Counted from the stretch's first letter, positions 1 through 9,670 are shown. The stretch: DNA of 64,000 bases from Veillonella montpellierensis DSM 17217 (GCF_000426745.1 NZ_AUFY01000001.1:124001-188000); one strand, 5' to 3'. The notes: generated from the letters alone by a model not told the origin. A program made the numbers and translations.

Positions 1-831
1 ACGGCTTAATAAATTGGCCCAGGACCATCTAAGTCCTACTTCTCGTACATAACTATTTTCAATGGCAACTACGATAGCCTCCAATTGCACTTGTTTAGGA
101 ATTTCATCAATCGTCTGTATAACAGTTTCTACTTGCTGGCGTTCTTGTGCTGTTCCATATACTACTAATTGATTCGTTTCTGGTACAATCGTCATACCTT
201 CATCACCAACAATACCTGCAACCGATGCTTTAATAGACTCTGGTCGCAAATGAACAGGTTTTATTAACAATATATCTTTTTCTATATTGTTCCCCATTCC
301 TCTACCATCAACAATAATCATTTGATTTTTTTCTTTTACTACAAAATGTTGTATCATTCCTAGTTGTCGCAGTATATCAATACCATTAGCACCTTTGATT
401 TGTGCAGTAACTGTACCCTCTAATGTTTCAATACCTATAATATTCATTTTATACTCACGAGCAATGCCTCTTACCACATCAGAAAGTGATGCATCTTTAA
501 CAGATAGTTGTACTGTATTTTTCCTGTCTACCCTACTCCTATTCTTTATAGGATCTATATGATTTATAGTAGTCACTGACAAAGATTCTTCCTCATGATT
601 ATCTATTAAATTATTATTATCTCTATGAGAAGATACAGATGTTGCCATAGACTTTGAATCAGCGTTCCTATTCGTTTCCTTTCTATACGTACTAGATTCA
701 TTTATATCATTATTATTCATTGCATAAGCGGTATAACAATCTACATTGGTATCAATTAATAGGTTCGCATATACACCATGTATAACCACATATACAAGCA
801 ATACTTTTTTTATCAATCTAATGTAATCCAT
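1..831 (-). CDS. Secretin (PilQ/GspD-like), N-terminal part, cut by window edge
   Basis: Reading the minus strand from an ATG at 831 gives 277 open codons that run off the window. The N-terminus (MDYIRLIKKVLLVYVVIHG) looks like a signal peptide. A low-complexity Asn/Ser linker follows, then a domain beginning QLSVKDASLSDVVRGIARE that resembles the secretin/TonB short N-terminal (STN) domain, and then a secretin N-domain with TNQLVVYGTAQERQQVE and a following VQLEAIVVAIE segment. Secretins form the outer-membrane pore for type IV pili or type II secretion; the beta-barrel part would lie outside the window. The start overlaps the end of the preceding PilP-like gene by 19 bp, which suggests translational coupling. 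PilQ is more likely than GspD because of that partner, but this is inference. Confidence 0.8.
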   Translation of the reverse strand, partial: MDYIRLIKKVLLVYVVIHGVYANLLIDTNVDCYTAYAMNNNDINESSTYRKETNRNADSKSMATSVSSHRDNNNLIDNHEEESLSVTTINHIDPIKNRSRVDRKNTVQLSVKDASLSDVVRGIAREYKMNIIGIETLEGTVTAQIKGANGIDILRQLGMIQHFVVKEKNQMIIVDGRGMGNNIEKDILLIKPVHLRPESIKASVAGIVGDEGMTIVPETNQLVVYGTAQERQQVETVIQTIDEIPKQVQLEAIVVAIENSYVREVGLRWSWANLLSR

Positions 832-1607
832 CGATCAACACTCCCTACTCGTATCAATACTCTCTCTGCCTCAATAGAAATAATCGTGCATCCCCTAACT
901 ATATCGCCCTCTGTACATATATAGTGTTCTCCTCCAATCTCTAACGCCGCTTGTCTTACATTCCCAATCATAACACCAGTCAACTTTATCTGTTGAGTTG
1001 GCCCCGTATTATATGTCAAGGTATTATGATGATTTCCATGGATATCACCTGATGAACTCATAGACGTAGTAGTATTGCTTTCACTAATGCCTTGCCATGT
1101 TCTAGAATTTGCCATGCCCATCCTCTGATCGATGTAATACCTAGGCATAGATCTAGGTTCTCTATAATTAATCGGCCTATTTTCATTTTCTATAGATTGG
1201 TTTACATCATAATCATCGATGGATTTCTCTTTCTTCATACTAGTGTCTGTAGAACCAAATACTTCTTTCAATGGATATGGTCGTATACTGCTCACAATAT
1301 CATAAATACGGTGTCCTCTATTTTCTTGATCCTCCTCTACTTGTGTACTTTCTCCTTTAGTTTTACTATGCTCATTTGACCGTATAGTCTCTCTTCTTAA
1401 TGATTCATTTTTATCTGATCTATTCTCTGAATAACTGTAGTTTTCTTCATTACTCCTATATTGGTTAATAGACCACGCATCTTTATAAATACCATATCCA
1501 CAAACAAGGCAAAGAAAAAAGGTCATTCCCAAAAGGGAGCGACCTCGTTTACGTATCATATATTTTATATTTTCTTTTGTTGGCAAGTGTTGATCTAATA
1601 ATGACAT
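813..1607 (-). CDS. PilP/GspC-like inner-membrane pilus or secretion component
   Basis: A 264-residue protein. One transmembrane segment lies at about residues 25-43 (LLGMTFFLCLVCGYGIY), preceded by a short positively charged cytoplasmic tail. A long polar, low-complexity periplasmic linker follows. The compact C-terminal domain (about 210-264, with LTGVMIGNVRQAALEI and EGDIVRGCTIISIE) resembles the small beta domain of PilP/GspC proteins that contact the secretin. I chose the ATG at 1607 because AGGAG sits just upstream; an in-frame start 11 codons earlier has no such site. It overlaps the secretin start by 19 bp. The pilM/N/O genes that usually precede pilP are absent; galE lies upstream instead. 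The family call rests on the C-terminal pattern and the neighbour. Confidence 0.6.
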   Translation of the reverse strand: MSLLDQHLPTKENIKYMIRKRGRSLLGMTFFLCLVCGYGIYKDAWSINQYRSNEENYSYSENRSDKNESLRRETIRSNEHSKTKGESTQVEEDQENRGHRIYDIVSSIRPYPLKEVFGSTDTSMKKEKSIDDYDVNQSIENENRPINYREPRSMPRYYIDQRMGMANSRTWQGISESNTTTSMSSSGDIHGNHHNTLTYNTGPTQQIKLTGVMIGNVRQAALEIGGEHYICTEGDIVRGCTIISIEAERVLIRVGSVDRWITLD

Positions 1608-1740
1608 AAAAACTCCTTTATATTCGTAATCCCACGACAACTAGTAATAAATATGCATGCTATATATTTGCTATTAGTCATGCCATAGTCATATAAAAGT
1701 TCCACGTAATATGTCAAAATCCTTTATTGATTTAGAAATT

Positions 1741-2730
1741 TTATCTATCACCATAGCCATATGGATGTTGTTGATGCCATTGCCATGCATCGCTAATTAT
1801 CTTATCTACATTACTATATTGAGGATTCCATCCCAGTAATCGCTTAATTAAATCGGACGAAGCAATGAGCACACTAGGATCACCAGCACGACGCGATCCA
1901 TAAGAAACCGGAAAATCAATTCCTGTGACTCGTTTAGCCGTTTCAATAATTTCTTTTACACTAAAACCATGCCCACTACCAAGATTAAACGCAATAGAAT
2001 TGCCGCCTTCTTTCAAATATTTCATTGCTAATACGTGTGCTTGTGCCAAATCATTCACATGAATATAATCGCGAATACACGTACCATCAGCCGTATCATA
2101 GTCAGTGCCAAACACTGTAATTTCTTTTCGTTGTCCTAAGGCTGTTGCTAAAACAAGTGGAATTAAATGTGTCTCTGGTGTATGATCTTCTCCAATTACA
2201 CCCGACTCATCCGCACCAGCAGCATTAAAATAACGTAGTGCTACATAGTGCATGCCATAACTATCACTATAATCTTTCAAAATTTGTTCTATCATCAATT
2301 TAGTACGCCCATATACATTAGTCGGTGCTAAGAAAGCTGTTTCTATAATAGGTATTCTATCTGGTTCACCATATACCGCTGCCGTAGAAGAAAATACAAA
2401 ATGTCTGATACCAGCTCTACGAGCCGCTTCAATTAGCCGATATGATCCAACTACATTATTTTCATAATATATAGATGGGTGTACCATCGATTCACCTACT
2501 TGTGAATGTGCTGCAAAATGCATAACACCTTCAATTTTATGCTCTTTTAGAATATTTTCCAACTCTGGATTGGCAATATCCATAGCAATATATGGTACCT
2601 CAGGCGGAATAGCACTACGATGTCCACGAGAAAAATTATCCAATACTATCACTTCATATCCTGCAGTCAATAATGCGCGTACTGTATGACTTCCAATATA
2701 GCCCGCACCGCCAGTAACCAATAGCTTCAT
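1741..2730 (-). CDS. galE: UDP-glucose 4-epimerase GalE
   Basis: A 329-residue short-chain dehydrogenase-type epimerase that interconverts UDP-glucose and UDP-galactose with bound NAD, supplying galactose for envelope polysaccharides. The N-terminal nucleotide-binding motif is TGGAGYIGSH (residues 6-15). Ser and Thr of SSTAAVYG and the Tyr-x3-Lys pair in VYGRTK form the catalytic site, and TCIRDYIHVNDLA is typical of GalE. The length matches the family. AGGTGG precedes the ATG. Glucose-6-phosphate isomerase lies 19 bp upstream in the same direction, so the two probably share a transcript. No terminator is seen before the pilus genes 133 bp downstream. Confidence 0.95.
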   Translation of the reverse strand: MKLLVTGGAGYIGSHTVRALLTAGYEVIVLDNFSRGHRSAIPPEVPYIAMDIANPELENILKEHKIEGVMHFAAHSQVGESMVHPSIYYENNVVGSYRLIEAARRAGIRHFVFSSTAAVYGEPDRIPIIETAFLAPTNVYGRTKLMIEQILKDYSDSYGMHYVALRYFNAAGADESGVIGEDHTPETHLIPLVLATALGQRKEITVFGTDYDTADGTCIRDYIHVNDLAQAHVLAMKYLKEGGNSIAFNLGSGHGFSVKEIIETAKRVTGIDFPVSYGSRRAGDPSVLIASSDLIKRLLGWNPQYSNVDKIISDAWQWHQQHPYGYGDR

Positions 2731-2749
2731 ATGTCCACCTCTTGCTTAT

Positions 2750-4198
2750 CTATAATATTCCTTTAGAACATTTAATATCTCTTAATTTAGGTCCTAATAT
2801 TTTTTTATATACTTCTACACCTGGCTGATTAAATGCATCAACACCTGCTAATTGGGCTTCGTAAAAAATCGCCCAAAAAAACATGAACATAACCTCGCCT
2901 AAATGAAAGGCATTTAATTTAGGAATTTCAATCGTCATGTTAAATCGATTATCGCTATTTAAGGCCTCTTGATTAGAAGCTAAGGCAGCCTGCATAATTT
3001 CATTTAAAGAAATACCTGTAAAAGCTTCTATCTTTGGAAATTCTTCATACACATGAGGAACTATAGCATCAACGTCCCACTCTCTTACTTTAATAAATTG
3101 AACCACTTTATTATATCGTCCTTCTTGATGCTCTTGTACTTGTGCATGCATATCAGTAGTACCTACCGCTGCAACAGGTGTACGTCCATATGGCAATCGA
3201 CCTTTTTCACGATGTTTGCCCAAAGACTCTGCCACTAATTGTACATACCATTCACCTAAAGACTTAAATGAGTCTCCAAAGGGCATAAATATTTCTATGA
3301 TTCGATCATATACTTCTGCACTAAGATATTTCAATACAGCACATAATAGAGCTGGATTCTCAAATAACTTCTTCTTACGACAAGCTATATCCATAGAGCG
3401 AGCTCCAGCCAAAAAGCTTTCTATATCAAATCCTATCAATGCAGCTATAACAAATCCTACGTCTGAAAATACTGAGAAGCGACCACCTACACCTGTAGGA
3501 ACGGAGAAAATCTCCCATTCTTCGCGGCGAGCAATCGTATGTAACAATGTTTCTTCCATTCCCTCTGTTGGGTCTGTGACAGCTATCACCTCATAGGAAA
3601 TGCCTGCTTTTTCTAAAGCATCACGAACAATAAAAAAATTGGCCATAGGCTCTATAGTAGATCCAGATTTAGAGATAACTACTAACATTACTTTAAAATC
3701 ATCAGATCGGACTAATTTTTCATGGACTAAGTAGTTAATTAATTGAGTGACACTATGACCAGATGCAGTATTTCCAGAAAATAAAATTTTAGGATAGCCA
3801 TGACGCGCTTCATCAGACAGTGTATTCCAATATTCTCCGCATTGTACGTCAAACAAAACTTTACTGCCTAAATAGGATCCACCAATACCAAAACTAATAA
3901 CAATATCTATCGTTTCTTTTGCGTGCATGCCTAGTTTTTTTAATCTTTGAAGCGTAACTGTCGTATTAATTCCCTCATCTTCTATATATGGCAACTGAGA
4001 GAACATTACTTTTTCCGGTACTCCATCTTTTGATACATGTCCATCAATAAATCCTGTTTCGCACATTTGATGCGCCGCTACAACGGCAGTATCAATATTA
4101 GACTGTATACGTTCTATATCAGACAACGTCACAGCTTTATCGTGATATATACCCGAAATGTCTAAAGCAAAGCCAGATGGCAATTCTACAACACTCAT
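2750..4198 (-). CDS. pgi: Glucose-6-phosphate isomerase
   Basis: Interconverts glucose-6-phosphate and fructose-6-phosphate in the cytoplasm, linking hexose phosphates to amino-sugar and heptose synthesis. The family signatures are present: ISFGIGGSYLGSKVLFD, the phosphate-binding VISKSGSTIEP, and PYGRTPVAAVG before a conserved GTTDMHAQVQ. I chose the ATG at 4198 (protein MSVVELPSGF, 482 residues) because AAGGA lies eight bases upstream. Earlier in-frame starts at 4234 (ATG) and 4258 (TTG) would overlap the upstream DUF1294 gene, and the GGAGG near 4254 is badly spaced for them. The C-terminal Lys expected in the active site (GVEVYKKILG) is present. Confidence 0.93.
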   Translation of the reverse strand: MSVVELPSGFALDISGIYHDKAVTLSDIERIQSNIDTAVVAAHQMCETGFIDGHVSKDGVPEKVMFSQLPYIEDEGINTTVTLQRLKKLGMHAKETIDIVISFGIGGSYLGSKVLFDVQCGEYWNTLSDEARHGYPKILFSGNTASGHSVTQLINYLVHEKLVRSDDFKVMLVVISKSGSTIEPMANFFIVRDALEKAGISYEVIAVTDPTEGMEETLLHTIARREEWEIFSVPTGVGGRFSVFSDVGFVIAALIGFDIESFLAGARSMDIACRKKKLFENPALLCAVLKYLSAEVYDRIIEIFMPFGDSFKSLGEWYVQLVAESLGKHREKGRLPYGRTPVAAVGTTDMHAQVQEHQEGRYNKVVQFIKVREWDVDAIVPHVYEEFPKIEAFTGISLNEIMQAALASNQEALNSDNRFNMTIEIPKLNAFHLGEVMFMFFWAIFYEAQLAGVDAFNQPGVEVYKKILGPKLRDIKCSKGIL

Positions 4199-4223
4199 TC
4201 TCTCTGTCCTTTCAGATGTTAAA

Positions 4224-4508
4224 TTATAATCCATATAAAAAGAATATATAGCCTCCAAAAAATGATTGCACTAATGTGGCTACCCCCACAATAATTCTAA
4301 ATTTCCACTTATTGGTTTTATGACAGAAAACTATCATTCCCATAATGGCCCCAATGCTTCCTAATACTATAGCACTGATTAGCAATGTTTTTTCAGAAAT
4401 ACGGTTCATATGCGTAATAGCTAGTCTCTTATCAATAGCATACATAATAAATACTATACAATTCCATACGCAAATTCCTATTACGATATAATCAAATATA
4501 GTCTTCAT
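4224..4508 (-). CDS. DUF1294 small membrane protein
   Basis: A 94-residue protein with about three hydrophobic segments. It carries the pattern of the DUF1294 family: YAIDKR after the first helix, RISEKTLL, a Gly-rich helix GSIGAIMGM, and FCHKTNKWKFR. The function of the family is unknown; some members are fused to cold-shock domains, but this one is not. AAGGA sits eight bases before the ATG. It ends 25 bp before the chosen pgi start, so it is probably the first gene of a DUF1294-pgi-galE transcript. Confidence 0.8.
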   Translation of the reverse strand: MKTIFDYIVIGICVWNCIVFIMYAIDKRLAITHMNRISEKTLLISAIVLGSIGAIMGMIVFCHKTNKWKFRIIVGVATLVQSFFGGYIFFLYGL

Positions 4509-4670
4509 ATTTATATATCCTTACTATACGTATCAAGATAAAAGCAATAAAAATCAATGCTATCAAGCACACGTATATATCGTTAACTTTTTCTACATGA
4601 TTACTAGTTAAGTAAGAAAAGATTGTTGTTCTATACGGATACCCTATATCAAGCAACTAAATATATAAGC

Positions 4671-5594
4671 TCATTTATTTACACTTTTAAAATAGTCATA
4701 AGTACTTGTTAGGCCATCTATAAATGACATATGTGGTGTGAAGTTTAATTCACGTTGAATCTTATGGTTATCTAAACGAGAATGTCTAATATCTCCTTGC
4801 CGAGGGTCTGCATACATAACTTCTATAGGTCTATGGGCCACCGATCTAAAAGCATCAATCAATTGATTAACCGATAATGATGAATTAGTAGAGACATTAT
4901 AAATTCCTACTTTTTCAGTGTGTTGTAAACCAGCAATGTTTGCTTCTACTACATCGCCTACATAAATAAAATCACGTGTTTGCTCACCATCGCCAAAAAC
5001 AGTAATCGACTCTTCTTTCACTACACGTTGCCCAAAAATACTAACAACACCGCCTTCGCCACCATTTCCTTGACGAGGACCATACACATTAGAATAGCGA
5101 TAGCAAATATAAGGTAATCCAAAAGATTCATAATATAAACGCAAATAACTTTCACTAGTCAATTTACTAAGTCCATAGAAAGAACTAGGTATACCTACAC
5201 TAGTTTCACAAAGAGGTAACTCACTATTATCGCCATATACAGCGGCTGATGAAGGCATTAATATTTTTTTTACCTTACAGATGCGACAAGCTTCTAAAAT
5301 ATTAAGTAACCCCATCAGGTTAACATCACAATCATAGGCAGGTTGCTCCATAGAAACATCTACCATTGTCTGGGCTGCTTCATGAAAGACGTATTCTGGT
5401 TGAAACTCTTTGAAGATATGTACAAGATGTGTATCTCGTATATCAATTTTCTCAAAAGTAGCCCTATCATTAACAAACTCACGACAACCGGACACTAAAT
5501 TATCGATTACTAATACAGTATGTCCTAGTTGAATTAAACGATCTACTAAATGTGAGCCAATAAAGCCAGCACCACCAGTAACTATGATATTCAT
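4671..5594 (-). CDS. NAD-dependent sugar-nucleotide epimerase (GalE/WbpP-like)
   Basis: A 307-residue extended SDR enzyme. Seen: TGGAGFIGSH for NAD binding (residues 6-15), SSAAVYGD, the catalytic YGLSK, and RYSNVYGPRQGNGGEGGV followed by TRDFIYVGDV, the pattern of UDP-glucose/UDP-GlcNAc 4-epimerases rather than dTDP-glucose dehydratases. It is clearly a paralogue of the galE at 1741-2730 and only distantly similar to it, so it may act on a different sugar nucleotide such as UDP-GlcNAc for LPS or capsule. The substrate cannot be read from sequence. AGGAGG precedes the ATG. It appears to be transcribed alone. Confidence 0.85.
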   Translation of the reverse strand: MNIIVTGGAGFIGSHLVDRLIQLGHTVLVIDNLVSGCREFVNDRATFEKIDIRDTHLVHIFKEFQPEYVFHEAAQTMVDVSMEQPAYDCDVNLMGLLNILEACRICKVKKILMPSSAAVYGDNSELPLCETSVGIPSSFYGLSKLTSESYLRLYYESFGLPYICYRYSNVYGPRQGNGGEGGVVSIFGQRVVKEESITVFGDGEQTRDFIYVGDVVEANIAGLQHTEKVGIYNVSTNSSLSVNQLIDAFRSVAHRPIEVMYADPRQGDIRHSRLDNHKIQRELNFTPHMSFIDGLTSTYDYFKSVNK

Positions 5595-5994
5595 GCCTCA
5601 CAACCTCCTATACTACTAATAATGCTATACCAATATAACTAATTAAATGTATTCTGCTTTCTACATTATACAATATGGATTATCGAAATAGTGTACTAAT
5701 TTACATTCGTGTTAACAAATTAATTCTAACTAATTTTCAAAATTAATTTTTTTATCATCACTATAAGTATACTAATACTTCACTTCTTAATAAACAAACA
5801 TAAACTAACTAACTGTATAAATGCGAAGTAGATGCGCCTATTATGCTAGTAAACACGATAGTAATTATATGTATAAGTAATCTACATACATTAAATGAAA
5901 TTACTATACGTGAAATCTAACTTTTTTTACGTTTTAGCGTTATTCATATAATTATATCATTTATCATAACTATTGATATGTAAATCCTTTTATT
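5595..5994. other. AT-rich intergenic spacer
   Basis: Four hundred bases between the RNase H gene (ends 5995) and the epimerase gene (starts 5594), both on the minus strand. No coding frame of note. A minus-strand TATAAT at 5665-5670 could be the -10 box of the epimerase promoter, but no good -35 is seen. A loose AAATTAATT/AATTAATTT inverted repeat followed by T's lies near 5718-5755 and serves no identifiable gene. Confidence 0.5.
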
Positions 5995-6717
5995 TTATAT
6001 AAGTGTCCCTTTTTTAGCTAATTGATCTGCTATTTCATTATAAGTATCTCCAGTATGGGCCTTCACTTTACAAAAATGAATGCGCACTTGTTCCATAATA
6101 GACGTAGCAAACGCACTGTAACGTCGAGTTAAGTCATTATTACATTTCCATCGTTTAGTCGCCCACATTTCAATACCCATATAATCATAATAAATGGAAC
6201 AGGTCTGCGCTCCTTTTTGTACGGCCAAGTCCATAACATGCATAGCCGCTAATAATTCTCCTGCTACATTCCAAAAAGTCGTATACATTGGGTCTTTTGT
6301 ACCAAACGAAAAAGGTATTTCTTCACCATTATAAAATATAATGCCCCCTGCACCGACAATACCTTTTATCTTATCAAAACTGCCATCAATATAGGCAACC
6401 ATATGAAACGGAGGTATGTCATGGATGGATTCATAACCGCTCTTTACATCTTCTACAATATTTTCATTGCTATCCATAGTAGATGTTGTTATATCTACGA
6501 CGTTCTTATTAGTATGTATTTCATGATTAGTTGCTAAATGATCTGTTACAGATATACCTGTATTTTTCCTGATAAATAGACGTGCTTCTTCTTCTGTAGC
6601 GAATGATTTATATACAGCTCCACGATAACCTTTCACTTGTGCTTCGCATTCCGTCCATGTCCTATAAATGCCCACTCGACGTCCTCGTTGTACCGCATAC
6701 CATTTATTACGTGCCAT
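5995..6717 (-). CDS. Ribonuclease H with viroplasmin-type N-terminal domain
   Basis: A 240-residue, two-domain protein. Residues 4-50 (KWYAVQRGRRVGIYRTWTEC) match the caulimovirus viroplasmin-like domain that binds RNA/DNA hybrids in eukaryotic-type RNase H1. Residues 105-238 are an RNase H fold. The four catalytic acidic residues are visible: D111 (YIDGSFD), E154 (GELLAAMH), D178 (YYDYMG) and D231 (NEIADQLAKKG). It degrades the RNA strand of RNA-DNA hybrids in replication and R-loop removal. GGAAG lies before the ATG. It stands alone between spacers. Confidence 0.92.
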   Translation of the reverse strand: MARNKWYAVQRGRRVGIYRTWTECEAQVKGYRGAVYKSFATEEEARLFIRKNTGISVTDHLATNHEIHTNKNVVDITTSTMDSNENIVEDVKSGYESIHDIPPFHMVAYIDGSFDKIKGIVGAGGIIFYNGEEIPFSFGTKDPMYTTFWNVAGELLAAMHVMDLAVQKGAQTCSIYYDYMGIEMWATKRWKCNNDLTRRYSAFATSIMEQVRIHFCKVKAHTGDTYNEIADQLAKKGTLI

Positions 6718-6823
6718 ATAACTTCCTTTCCTCTTGTAGCAATACTATTTATATAAAGCAATACTTTTGTCTTATGATTATATTTTATTGTACAACCAAT
6801 ATTATTTTCATATGTCACAAAAA

Positions 6824-7309
6824 CTACATGATAATATCTTCAAAATGTGCATCTACAACTGATGCCAATTTTTGTGGATTCACTTTAATTTGCATTCCTC
6901 GTTTACCGCCACTAATATAAATACAGTCTTGTTCTTGCATAGATTTATGAAAATAGGTAGGGAACAGCTTTTTCATTCCCACTGGGGAGCAACCTCCTCG
7001 AACATAACCAGTTAGCTTTTCTAGATCTTTAACATGCACTAAATCAATGGATTTATTACCACTCACACGAGCCGCATGTTTTAGATTCAGTTCTTCTGCT
7101 ACAGGAATACAAAATACGACAGGCCCCGTTGTAGTGCCTATAGCTACTAACGTTTTAAATACTTGTTCCGTACGTAGTCCCAATGCTTCTGCGGCATGAA
7201 CGCCTGTGCCGTGTCCTTCTTCCCACTCATATTCTAATACTTCATAGGCAATGCCCTGTGTATCTAATATGCGCATGGCATTGGTTTTTTTATGTTTTTC
7301 CTTCTTCAT
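6824..7309 (-). CDS. ybaK: Cys-tRNA(Pro) deacylase YbaK/EbsC family
   Basis: A 161-residue trans-editing protein that hydrolyses cysteine mischarged on tRNA(Pro). The YbaK pattern is complete: a basic N-terminus, VFKTLVA, the Gly-rich VRGGCSPVGMKKLFPT loop, and YISGGKRGMQIKVNP near the end. The length equals the family norm. GAGG is placed eight bases before the ATG. Its nearest minus-strand neighbour upstream is the NdpA-like gene 80 bp away; no functional link is evident. Confidence 0.93.
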   Translation of the reverse strand: MKKEKHKKTNAMRILDTQGIAYEVLEYEWEEGHGTGVHAAEALGLRTEQVFKTLVAIGTTTGPVVFCIPVAEELNLKHAARVSGNKSIDLVHVKDLEKLTGYVRGGCSPVGMKKLFPTYFHKSMQEQDCIYISGGKRGMQIKVNPQKLASVVDAHFEDIIM

Positions 7310-7389
7310 ACTTCTAACCTCACTTATCTAAAGTATACCGCTTCATTTCTATGAATGTATACAGTGTATACTTCTACTACAATGTATAG

Positions 7390-8388
7390 CTATTTATTAA
7401 TGATTTTATTAATATGTTTCAGCTCAATTCGTAACGTACCATCATCATTTGTCAAAATTTCAATAAATTCCTTATCCTGCATATAGCAAACAGGGAATGT
7501 AATCTCAATACCTGTATCTGTTTTTATTTTCTGATACGCTCCCTCTTTCGTGGCAAATTCTCTAGCTACAGGTAAAGGTCGCATCATATCGTGTTTTTCT
7601 AGTTCTGCTTTAGCTTCTGCTTGCTCCATTGGATGATGAGCGAATACTCTATCAATAATATGTTCTGGTTGTAACGTATCAGATACTTCTGCATTTTTAG
7701 CAATCAATGTTTTAGCCATAGCCAAAGCTTCTACACCATCAGATTCATGAGCTTCACAAACTTTACCAATAATATGTTTTACTTTTTTTACCGTATCTTT
7801 CGTTGATTGATTCGTTCCAATCTGTAATAGCTTGTCAGATAATAGATAACAAGATTCTCCATCATATGTGCCTTTAGGCTCAAAAATACGAACGGATAAA
7901 TCAGATCGATCAATCGCCATAAAAGCTTGTAGTTTCTGTGATGGTGTTGGCAGCATAGCTTGATATAATACTAACTCTGCTCCTGTTTTACCATTTTCAT
8001 CAGCGCGACGAATATGCGTATAGGCCGCATGCGCTTGACATACTAATACGCAAAAATAAGATTTTTCACCTTCCGCTTCACATACAATAATATCTACTAT
8101 GCTAGACTCTGTAGCCTGCTTCATATACTCAAACAACTGTTGTGATAGTTGATTCGACATTTCTAAAAATGACACTCGTCCCTCATTATAAGAAGACAAT
8201 GCTTGTGCCACACAGTTATGCATAGACAAAGACCCTGTTCTAAGTGCAGGGTCTTTTAATGCTTTTACAACATGTGATGAAATATAATCTTGTATCTGTG
8301 TATCACTTATATCTAATTCTTTATCCGAATAGGCTGCCATCGATGCATGAAAATCAAAAATTTCTAATACAGCTTTATTAATTTGCAT
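7390..8388 (-). CDS. Nucleoid-associated protein, NdpA/YejK family
   Basis: A 332-residue soluble protein starting MQINKAVLEIFDFHAS. The overall layout fits the 37-kDa nucleoid-associated (NdpA/YejK) family: an N-terminal I-N-K-A-V-L-E-I-F-D start, a central SQKLQAFMAIDRSDLSVRI-like region, and a C-terminal part ending in a charged stretch. The ATG at 8388 follows AGGAG; an upstream in-frame start 11 codons earlier lacks one and would overlap the next gene. Only 10 bp separate it from the acyl-CoA-synthetase-like gene, so they are probably cotranscribed, an unusual pairing. The molecular role of the family in Firmicutes is unclear. Confidence 0.7.
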   Translation of the reverse strand: MQINKAVLEIFDFHASMAAYSDKELDISDTQIQDYISSHVVKALKDPALRTGSLSMHNCVAQALSSYNEGRVSFLEMSNQLSQQLFEYMKQATESSIVDIIVCEAEGEKSYFCVLVCQAHAAYTHIRRADENGKTGAELVLYQAMLPTPSQKLQAFMAIDRSDLSVRIFEPKGTYDGESCYLLSDKLLQIGTNQSTKDTVKKVKHIIGKVCEAHESDGVEALAMAKTLIAKNAEVSDTLQPEHIIDRVFAHHPMEQAEAKAELEKHDMMRPLPVAREFATKEGAYQKIKTDTGIEITFPVCYMQDKEFIEILTNDDGTLRIELKHINKIINK

Positions 8389-8398
8389 AACTATACTC

Positions 8399-9670
8399 CT
8401 ACCTATGTTTTTTCTTTTCATTATACCATGATTGTAATGTTACTTTATCTATTTTGGCACAATCTGTTAAAGGAATATAAGGAACTATATATATCGCCTG
8501 TGGTCGCTCAATAGGCGTTAATACGTCTTTGATACCTGTTTCTATTTCTTTTTGGGTAAATCCTTTTTTAATAACAATATATAAGACATACGTATCGCCT
8601 CGCAACGAATCATCGACGCGAATAGCAGCGGCTTGCTCTACCCCTAATACCTCATGAACAACCTGTTCAATAGAATCTATAAATAATTTATAGCCACCAC
8701 GATTGATCATCGTTTCTTTACGTCCTTGCAAAATAATGCGACCACTGTTAGAGATAGTCCCCTTATCCCCTACTGTGTAAGGCATCGTAAGCCCTTCAAC
8801 ACCATAGGGAGTATCTATATATAGCAATCCTTCTCGCACCGTTACTGTCACTTGAGGAAATGGCTTGCCTACTGTACCAGGTTCATCTATCCAATCTTCA
8901 TAATTGCACCAACTAATATAATTTAATTCTGACGCGCCATAATATAAAATCCACTGTGCGTTAGGGTACAAAATAGTAATTTCTTTCATTAAATTAGAAT
9001 CTAACATTTGTGACCCCGTTATAATCCAATGAACAGAGTCTAATGGATCATGTATATGTCGCACTAACAACTTAATCTTAGTCGGTAACATATACATGTG
9101 AGACACTTGATGCAATTTCATTAGGTAGTGCCACTGTTTTACCAAAGAACTATCAGAACTGATGATCATACCGCCCATCCAAAGGACTGACAAAATCATA
9201 TTTGTATTGCCGGTAAAACTAAAACTACCTTGTACAAATATTTTTGTATATTGATTTATATGAAAGACAGTATTTTGTGTGGAGAAATAATCTACCCAAC
9301 TACGTTCCGATCGCCATAATACTTTAGGAATTCCTGTCGTTCCAGATGAAAGCACGGCAAAATCAGCTTCTTTAGGGATTTTCGTAATACTATGTTTCAT
9401 CTGTTCTAACCGTTCTCTATTTAATTCTTTATGGCATACGACTGGATAGGCTCCCACTTTCAACAAGGCCAACCAATGAACTAGTTGTGACCATAGTTTT
9501 CGTTCTACTATAAGCGTTACTTCGCCTTTATTACTTATATATTGTTTAGCTAATGTATCAACTGCGTTAACAAGATCTTGATAGGTATACTTTCTATCAT
9601 CAATGATACATGCATACGATGTAGGAGATGTTGCAGCCAATCGTACTAACCGATCATACAATATACTCAT
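8399..9670 (-). CDS. AMP-forming acyl-CoA synthetase-like enzyme (VraA/MenE-like size)
   Basis: A 423-residue ANL-superfamily adenylating enzyme. Visible motifs in order are the ATP-binding loop VLSSGTTGIPK, the YYGASE aromatic-glutamate motif, the hinge region GRKETMINRGGYKL, and a C-terminal PLTDCAKIDKVTLQ carrying the catalytic Lys equivalent. It is shorter than typical long-chain acyl-CoA ligases (over 500) and nearer to MenE- or staphylococcal VraA-type proteins. The substrate is unknown. ATG 9670 was chosen because GAGG is well spaced; the GTG nine bases earlier is too close to it. A thiolase lies upstream on the same strand, which hints at a shared acyl-CoA pathway. Confidence 0.85.
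   Translation of the reverse strand: MSILYDRLVRLAATSPTSYACIIDDRKYTYQDLVNAVDTLAKQYISNKGEVTLIVERKLWSQLVHWLALLKVGAYPVVCHKELNRERLEQMKHSITKIPKEADFAVLSSGTTGIPKVLWRSERSWVDYFSTQNTVFHINQYTKIFVQGSFSFTGNTNMILSVLWMGGMIISSDSSLVKQWHYLMKLHQVSHMYMLPTKIKLLVRHIHDPLDSVHWIITGSQMLDSNLMKEITILYPNAQWILYYGASELNYISWCNYEDWIDEPGTVGKPFPQVTVTVREGLLYIDTPYGVEGLTMPYTVGDKGTISNSGRIILQGRKETMINRGGYKLFIDSIEQVVHEVLGVEQAAAIRVDDSLRGDTYVLYIVIKKGFTQKEIETGIKDVLTPIERPQAIYIVPYIPLTDCAKIDKVTLQSWYNEKKKHR

Noticed and set aside
1092-1379. 95-codon plus-strand ORF
   Set aside because: It is antisense to the low-complexity linker of the PilP-like gene and has no ribosome site.
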